This document shows, one piece after another, positions 21,934-26,733 of a stretch of DNA of 26,733 bases. The position numbers and the translations under genes are program-made. Position 1 is the first letter of the stretch. Every line of letters starts with the position of its first letter. The notes under the pieces are model-generated. The model had not been told where the DNA came from and did no database searches. It worked only from the letters and a program-made list of their open reading frames with translations. This DNA comes from an uncultured Lachnospiraceae bacterium (lineage in GTDB: Bacteria; Bacillota; Clostridia; Lachnospirales; Lachnospiraceae), in assembly GCA_910587095.1 (NCBI GenBank), contig CAJUMJ010000021.1, positions 1 through 26,733 of the forward strand, written 5' to 3'.

Positions 21934-22629
21934 CTATTGTAAATTAAAAGATGACAGCAACAATCTGTAATTGTTCTCGTCAATTACCACTTTTTTATCC
22001 CTTGAGCGAATCTCCCCGTTCATTTTCAATTTCTGAATGCTTCTTCCCACGGTGCGGATACTGATGCCGACACTTGTGGCAATATCGCGGTACTCCGCAT
22101 AAACCGTAACTTCCCTATGATTTTCATGCAAATGTGTATTGTAGTAATCTACGAAGTAGTGCCTCACCCGATTGATCCCGTCCAAATAATAAAATCTTCC
22201 ATCATTGGCGGAACGTTTATATAAGTCCTGCGCCACCAATGTGATGCATCGACGCAGCATCTCCTGATTTTCCATCACATACTCATAAATAATTTCGGCG
22301 TCTATACGGATTGCGGTAACCTCCGTGGTACACATGATCGAGGCAATATATTCCGGCTCGCGCGCAAACAATTCGAGCAGCCCGATACTCCCGTTTTCAC
22401 AGTCTATCGCGAAATAGTTATACTCATTGCCATCCTCATAGTTTCTTGTCCCCAAAGCCTGGCCGCTTTTTATAAAATAGATATACCGGAGATAGTCTCC
22501 GCGAAACACAATAAACTGCTTCGGCTCATATGTCAGCTCTTTCCCATACCGCTGAATGTTCTCCGGAAGAATAGAAAAATTAAATATCGTCTCATTCGCA
22601 TAGCGATCCCATTTTTTATGAATGCTCAT
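21934..22629 (-). CDS. Crp/Fnr-family transcriptional regulator
   Basis: This 231-residue protein has the expected length. The N-terminal cyclic-nucleotide-binding-type beta-roll (about 25-125) contains FIVFRGDYLRYIYFIKSG and ENGSIGLLELFAREPEYIAS. A dimerisation helix follows, then a C-terminal winged helix-turn-helix (about 165-225) with YRDIATSVGISIRTVGRSIQ. No cysteine cluster for an iron-sulfur centre is evident, so the signal is unknown. The ATG has AGAGGAGG 4 bases upstream. It may control the nucleoside-salvage genes that follow on the same strand after the hairpin block, or act elsewhere. Confidence 0.88.
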   Translation of the reverse strand: MSIHKKWDRYANETIFNFSILPENIQRYGKELTYEPKQFIVFRGDYLRYIYFIKSGQALGTRNYEDGNEYNYFAIDCENGSIGLLELFAREPEYIASIMCTTEVTAIRIDAEIIYEYVMENQEMLRRCITLVAQDLYKRSANDGRFYYLDGINRVRHYFVDYYNTHLHENHREVTVYAEYRDIATSVGISIRTVGRSIQKLKMNGEIRSRDKKVVIDENNYRLLLSSFNLQ

Positions 22630-22739
22630 AGATCCTCCTCTCCCTTTTGTGGTAAGAGTTTACCGCTGCCCGTAAAACATGTCAATCATTTTTTCCAACT
22701 CCCGCCTTTTCATACAAAAAATTGCCGGTGCTAAATCAT

Positions 22740-22766
22740 TTGAGGGTTTCTCTTTCGTTATATACT
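22740..22766 (+). promoter_or_regulatory. Possible promoter of the sigma-factor/ABC operon
   Basis: TTGAGG (22740-22745) and TATACT (22761-22766) are separated by 15 bp, or 16 bp if the -35 is read one base earlier, shorter than ideal. An imperfect inverted repeat GGGGA/TCCCC (22772-22783) lies directly downstream, before the ribosome-binding site. Confidence 0.35.
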
Positions 22767-22796
22767 TATGAGGGGACATCCCCGGGAGGAATAATC

Positions 22797-23411
22797 TTGA
22801 CGCGTGAAGATGAATTGATACAAAGAATTGAGCAGGGAGATCCATGTGCGGTAAACGAATTGGTTGCCCTATTCTACCCTGACATTCTGCGCTACTGCCT
22901 TTGTCATGCTCCCGACCGTTCTCTCGCGGAGGATGCGGCGCAGGAAACCTTTCTGAAAGCAATACGCTATTTTAACCGCTATACACATAAAGGAAAATTT
23001 AAATCCTTTCTCTACCGTATCGCGGCAAACACCTGTGTGGATCTCCATCGGAAAAACCGCAAAACGGATATCGCGCTGGAAGAGTCGGCCATTGAGCCGG
23101 CCTACTTTGAGCCGGCTTTTGAGGCAATCCGCTCAGATATGGCAATGAAGCAGCTTGTGAACGTCCTGCCAAAGAATCAGTGTGAAATCGTTCTCCTGCG
23201 CTTCGGTCAGGGCCTGACCATGCGCGAAATTGCGGAAACGCTGCACCTGCCGCTTCGGACGGTGCAGTCCAGGCTGCGCTCGGCCTTAAAGCGGCTGAAA
23301 ACGGAACTTTGTACGACGGAAGCGAAAACCGCTTCTCAAAAAGAAATGTCCGGTGACCACAAAACGCATCATAAAGAAAATCGCAGGAAGGAGACTCGTC
23401 ATGAAGAGTGA
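22797..23411 (+). CDS. ECF-type RNA polymerase sigma factor
   Basis: This 204-residue protein begins at a TTG (22797) with GGGAGGA 6 bases upstream. The frame is open further upstream, but that part reads through the promoter and has no ribosome-binding site. Region 2 includes YCLCHAPDRSLAEDAAQETF and the DNA-melting segment KFKSFLYRIAANTCVDLHRK. Region 4 includes LTMREIAETLHLPLRTVQSR, a helix-turn-helix. The basic His/Lys-rich C-terminal tail (about 185-204) overlaps the next gene. It probably directs transcription of its own operon, which encodes a membrane protein and an ABC exporter, a layout often used for cell-envelope or antimicrobial-peptide stress. Confidence 0.88.
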   Translation: MTREDELIQRIEQGDPCAVNELVALFYPDILRYCLCHAPDRSLAEDAAQETFLKAIRYFNRYTHKGKFKSFLYRIAANTCVDLHRKNRKTDIALEESAIEPAYFEPAFEAIRSDMAMKQLVNVLPKNQCEIVLLRFGQGLTMREIAETLHLPLRTVQSRLRSALKRLKTELCTTEAKTASQKEMSGDHKTHHKENRRKETRHEE

Positions 23412-24207
23412 AATGCTAAAAAATAATCCGTTTGAAAAGAAACAAAAATTGGAAGAAGCGTTAAGGAAATCCTTTCATCAAATCCCCTCCGAAACCAATG
23501 ATGTTCACTTGTATGCCACAATTCTGCTGGCGAGAAAAGAAGCCTGCCGAAAACAAAGTCGGAGCCGCATTTCTTTTACCCGCTTTTTGGCCAGACAAAT
23601 TCCTTTAATCGGCTGGAAGCTTTGGAGCGTGCAAGCCGTTTTCCTTCTGTTGGCTTGCGGCATCCTCTCTGATTCCTCCGGGTATCTGAAAAGTCCGCTG
23701 CGTCTGGCAAAGCTTCTATTTTGTCTGTCGATCACGGTTTTTATGACCGCACTGCCTTTTCTCTATCGCTCCGTCCGCTATCGGATGCAGGAAATCGAAG
23801 CGGCGACACACTTTTCGTCGGTAAGGCTGCTGCTGGCCAAGCTAATTGTCATCGGCATCGGGGACATTTCCCTGCTTGTCTCCATTTTCCTTGCCACGCT
23901 TGTGAAAATGTCTCTATCTCCTGACATTACTGTCATTTATTTGTGTTTCCCGTTTCTCCTTTCGGGCAGCGGTTGTCTGTTTATGCTGGGCCACTTCCCT
24001 CCAAACCGGTTTTTCGCGGGAAGTTTTCTCTTCTGCTTCGGTTTAATCTTGGTATTTGCCGTCCTTCCAGGGCAATACGCGTTATTGTTTTACCCGTCCT
24101 TTTCAGTGATTCGCACTGTCCTATGCGTTTTGCTCTTTGCCTTTTGCGCTTACCAGCTCCACTATATCGTAAATATTTCTTCCTATGAGAAGATGCAGAT
24201 TGCTTAA
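23401..24207 (+). CDS. Multi-pass membrane protein, possible anti-sigma or exporter-associated protein
   Basis: At 268 residues, the start is the ATG at 23401, preceded by GGAAGGAGA and overlapping the sigma gene by 11 bp; an upstream in-frame ATG at 23353 lies inside the sigma gene without a site. A soluble, charged N-terminal segment of about 65 residues is followed by roughly six hydrophobic spans (about 70-88, 99-117, 135-158, 165-185, 192-212, 220-245). Position and topology would suit an anti-sigma factor holding the upstream sigma at the membrane, but no zinc-binding HxxxCxxC motif is present. No family was recognised. Confidence 0.7.
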   Translation: MKSEMLKNNPFEKKQKLEEALRKSFHQIPSETNDVHLYATILLARKEACRKQSRSRISFTRFLARQIPLIGWKLWSVQAVFLLLACGILSDSSGYLKSPLRLAKLLFCLSITVFMTALPFLYRSVRYRMQEIEAATHFSSVRLLLAKLIVIGIGDISLLVSIFLATLVKMSLSPDITVIYLCFPFLLSGSGCLFMLGHFPPNRFFAGSFLFCFGLILVFAVLPGQYALLFYPSFSVIRTVLCVLLFAFCAYQLHYIVNISSYEKMQIA

Positions 24208-24265
24208 TTATTAGAAAAAATCAGGGGCGCATCCATGGTGTAATTGCCCCGGAATGGAGATGACT

Positions 24266-25147
24266 ATGGAATTATATGTAGAACACCTTACCAAACACTT
24301 TAAGGATTTAACCGCCGTAAACGACGTTTCCTTGCAGATCACCCCCGGCGTGTGGGGACTTCTTGGCGCAAACGGCGCAGGCAAAACCACGCTTATGCGG
24401 ATGATCGCCGGCATTATGAGTCCTTCCTCGGGACAGATTTGTTACGATGGCATTCCCATCAATGACCTGAAAGAAAGCTACCGGGATGTGTTCGGCTATC
24501 TTCCGCAGGACTTTGGCTTTTATCCCGAATTTACCGTAAAAGACTATCTGGAGTATATCTCGGTTCTGAAGGGCCTTACGCCTAAAGACAGCAAACGCAG
24601 GATAAACGAGCTGCTGGAACAAATGACCCTGTGCCAGGTCAGAAATAAAAAAATCATAAAACTGTCCGGCGGCATGAAACGCCGTGTCGGTATCGCGCAG
24701 GCGCTTTTAAACGAACCGGAAATTCTTATTCTGGACGAACCTACCAGCGGACTTGACCCGGGAGAACGAGTCCGTTTCCGCAACCTTCTCTCCGAGTTTG
24801 CTCATGACCGCATCGTCCTGATTTCCACACATATCGTCTCCGATGTGGAATATATCGCCACGCAAAACGCGGTAATGAAGAGCGGAAAGCTTCTCGCGAA
24901 GGGGACGACCGAAGAACTTGTGAAATTGGTGGACGGCAAAGTATGGACGGCCCGGATTCCGATGAACCGCCTGCCGGAGTACGAACGACATATGCCGATC
25001 GTAAATATCCGCAACGAGGACAACGGCCGAATATCCATCCGCTATTTGGCCGACGCACCCTACATCGAAGAGTCTGCCCCCGCTGCACCCCACCTGGAGG
25101 ATCTATACTTATGGCTGTTTCCGCAAGAAACCGTCGGCAAGCAGTAA
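24266..25147 (+). CDS. ABC transporter ATP-binding protein
   Basis: This 293-residue ATPase has Walker A GANGAGKTT (34-42), Q-loop Gln81 in YLPQDFGF, signature LSGGMKRR (133-140), Walker B ILILDEP (153-159) and a switch His in ISTHIVSD. The ATG at 24266 follows GGAG; an ATG 12 bases earlier is less well placed. The C-terminal 70 residues form the extension common in ABC-2-type exporters. It would power the permease encoded 69 bp downstream. Context suggests export of a peptide, drug or lipid; the substrate is unknown. Confidence 0.9.
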   Translation: MELYVEHLTKHFKDLTAVNDVSLQITPGVWGLLGANGAGKTTLMRMIAGIMSPSSGQICYDGIPINDLKESYRDVFGYLPQDFGFYPEFTVKDYLEYISVLKGLTPKDSKRRINELLEQMTLCQVRNKKIIKLSGGMKRRVGIAQALLNEPEILILDEPTSGLDPGERVRFRNLLSEFAHDRIVLISTHIVSDVEYIATQNAVMKSGKLLAKGTTEELVKLVDGKVWTARIPMNRLPEYERHMPIVNIRNEDNGRISIRYLADAPYIEESAPAAPHLEDLYLWLFPQETVGKQ

Positions 25148-25216
25148 CAGATTTGCGGCCTTGCGTTGGCAAAATAATGCCCAATGTCGCACAAGCGCAT
25201 CGATAAGGAGGTCAAT

Positions 25217-26464
25217 ATGCATTTATTAAAAGTAGAACTTAAACGAATTTTAAAAACCCGGCTGACAATAATTTTGTTGTGCGTCGCCCTGCTGCTCTCT
25301 TTCGTCATGGCATGGCTGCCGATCACCTTTTCTTACAATAGTTATACAGACGAGCAGGGCAGGAGGGTGGAGCTGAAAGGGCTGAAATCTATCGCCTACG
25401 AGAAAGAATTGCAGGCTGATATCGCAGGAGACGTCACGTCGGAAAAAGTACGGCACGCCCTGGAAGAGTATCAGGCCTGTCTGACACGGTACGGCGTAGA
25501 AACTTCCTATGATCTGCCCGACGGCGTTTATGCGGCGGAAATTCTTCCCTACGCACCGCTTCTGCACGGCATCCGGGAAGCCTTTGCCGATCCGAATACG
25601 GGCATTGCGCCAGACATGATGGAAATTGAGCCGGAAAAAATAGACAATTATTATGGCATATGCGCCAGGCGTATTGCTTCTTTGATGCGACAGGAACAGA
25701 AAAACCATCCGGCTGCGCAGCAAATCTCCGTTCACTCATATGCACAGGTCAAAAAACCCTATCGGTTTTATCCCGGCTACAGCACCGACGCTATAGATTA
25801 CCAGATTCTTCTTGCCCTGTTAGTCGTGCTTTTTTGCACTGTCATTGCCGCTCCTGTCTTTACTTCCGATTACCAAACCGGTGCGGACGACATTTTCCGC
25901 TGCACCAAATACGGAAAAACAAAATTTGCCTTCATCAAGATTCTGGCCGCGTTTCTGATCTGCACAACCGTCTACTGCCTCTGCGCGGCTATTTACCTTC
26001 TTGTATCAAACAGTCTTTGGGGCTGGGAATGTACCGAAACTTCCATGCAGATGCTATATTCGATTGTCAATCTGCCGGACATGAACATAGGACAGCTTCA
26101 GAGATTTATGGCCGTTTCGGGGTTGCTTAGCCTGCTGGCTGTAACCAGCCTTACCATATTTCTTTCGTCCCGGTTTAAAAATATTGTGACGTGTCTTTCC
26201 GCCGCGCTTCTGTTCTGTATTCTTCCGGTCGTCATCTACATGGCTCTGCCCAGTGAGATCGGTATCTGGCTTTACAGTGTCCTGCCCGCCGGAGCGGTCT
26301 GCCTTCAGGCAAGTATCCTGTATGCCGCCGCCGATTTTGATTTCTGGAACATCGGTTCCAACGCCATCTGGCTACCCCATGTGATGCTTGGGGCGTATGT
26401 GCTTGAGATTCCGGTGTTTACGGGACTGGCAGTGTATTCCTACACAAAATATAAAATAAACTGA
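25217..26464 (+). CDS. ABC-2 type transporter permease
   Basis: This 415-residue membrane protein starts at the ATG at 25217 after AAGGAGG. An N-terminal membrane span (about 17-37) is followed by a large extracytoplasmic domain (about 40-190) and then a cluster of about five spans to the C-terminus, the standard ABC-2 permease topology. YQTGADDIFRCTKYGKTKFA (about 217-236) is the cytoplasmic coupling segment. It forms an exporter with the ATPase encoded directly upstream and is the last gene of the sigma-factor operon. Confidence 0.85.
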   Translation: MHLLKVELKRILKTRLTIILLCVALLLSFVMAWLPITFSYNSYTDEQGRRVELKGLKSIAYEKELQADIAGDVTSEKVRHALEEYQACLTRYGVETSYDLPDGVYAAEILPYAPLLHGIREAFADPNTGIAPDMMEIEPEKIDNYYGICARRIASLMRQEQKNHPAAQQISVHSYAQVKKPYRFYPGYSTDAIDYQILLALLVVLFCTVIAAPVFTSDYQTGADDIFRCTKYGKTKFAFIKILAAFLICTTVYCLCAAIYLLVSNSLWGWECTETSMQMLYSIVNLPDMNIGQLQRFMAVSGLLSLLAVTSLTIFLSSRFKNIVTCLSAALLFCILPVVIYMALPSEIGIWLYSVLPAGAVCLQASILYAAADFDFWNIGSNAIWLPHVMLGAYVLEIPVFTGLAVYSYTKYKIN

Positions 26465-26470
26465 AAAAAC

Positions 26471-26495
26471 GGCCGGCCCACAAACAGGGTCGGCC
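26471..26495 (+). terminator. GC-rich hairpin after the permease gene
   Basis: GGCCGGCCC (26471-26479) pairs with GGGTCGGCC (26487-26495), including one G-T pair, with a 7-nt loop. AGCTTTG follows, so the T-run is poor, but the A-run before the stem would suit a minus-strand terminator. Confidence 0.55.
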
Positions 26496-26551
26496 AGCTT
26501 TGAAAACAGCCTCTGCTGCAATCACTGATGGTATACATTGGTGTTTGAGAA

Positions 26552-26584
26552 AAAAACCTGTAAACATCACGTCTACAGGTTTTT
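26552..26584. terminator. Bidirectional intrinsic terminator
   Basis: AAAAACCTGTA (26552-26562) pairs perfectly with TACAGGTTTTT (26574-26584), with an 11-nt loop and T-runs in both directions. From here to the window end (26585-26733) I see no supportable gene on either strand. Confidence 0.8.
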
Positions 26585-26733
26585 CGTCAAACTATTTAGT
26601 GTCTGCTGATTAAGCGAATATCTGCATACTCCAACATTTGTATCCATTCCCATATTGGAACAAATATAAAAGAGCGTAAAGTATCCGCTTGTGAATCTTA
26701 AACAGATTCGTCACGAATACGCATAATGCGATG

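Noticed and set aside
22722..22796. A longer sigma factor starting at 22722.
   Set aside because: That start lies before the likely promoter and lacks a ribosome-binding site; the TTG at 22797 follows GGGAGGA at correct spacing and begins the conserved sigma region.
26585..26733. A possible C-terminal fragment of a minus-strand gene entering from the right edge.
   Set aside because: One frame is open for about 40 codons, but its translation is not recognisable and no further support exists.

Overview
The window looks like part of the chromosome of a gut-type Clostridia, most probably a Lachnospiraceae member. This is an inference from strong AGGAGG ribosome-binding sites, a YesM/YesN-type two-component pair beside a CUT1 sugar transporter, a BmpA-type nucleoside importer, an FMN riboswitch with RibU, and genes typical of Firmicutes integrative elements. 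No species can be named from the sequence alone.

Region 1 (1 to about 5610) is accessory DNA from an integrative or mobilizable element. It holds the N-terminus of a large serine recombinase running off the left edge, a TnpW-like small gene, an FMN riboswitch controlling a riboflavin transporter (ribU), a 36-codon ORF, and a sigma-like/HTH gene pair of the kind found in Tn916/Tn1549-type elements. After a terminator come two copies (2927-3058 and 5346-5473) of a roughly 130-bp imperfect direct repeat, each containing a 14-bp terminal inverted repeat. Between them sits a very AT-rich cassette with two unrelated HEPN-domain genes, both keeping the RNxxxH ribonuclease motif, followed by a tRNA-like RNA (5209-5307). 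That RNA has perfect acceptor, D and T arms, but its anticodon arm is replaced by a continuous 19-bp hairpin. The RNA overlaps the stop codon of the second HEPN gene. This HEPN/HEPN/tRNA-like cassette is the best candidate for an undescribed system, probably defence or toxin-antitoxin.

Region 2 (5611 to 5850) has tRNA-Cys(GCA) and tRNA-Glu(UUC) on the minus strand with one clear promoter. The 3' end of tRNA-Cys faces the accessory region.

Region 3 (about 5957 to 22629) is a long run of minus-strand catabolic genes. In transcription order these are a Crp/Fnr-like regulator, a 215-bp string of hairpins, a nucleoside hydrolase, a BmpA-like lipoprotein, a two-domain nucleoside ABC ATPase, two permeases, a hairpin, a ribokinase-like kinase, a sensor kinase and AraC-type response regulator, a sugar-binding lipoprotein, two CUT1 permeases, and a GH36 alpha-galactosidase. 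The first half reads as nucleoside uptake, hydrolysis to base plus ribose, and ribose phosphorylation. The second half reads as alpha-galactoside sensing, import and hydrolysis.

Region 4 (22797 to 26585) is a plus-strand operon with an ECF sigma factor (TTG start), a membrane protein, an ABC ATPase and an ABC-2 permease, closed by two hairpin terminators. The last roughly 150 bases show no supportable gene.
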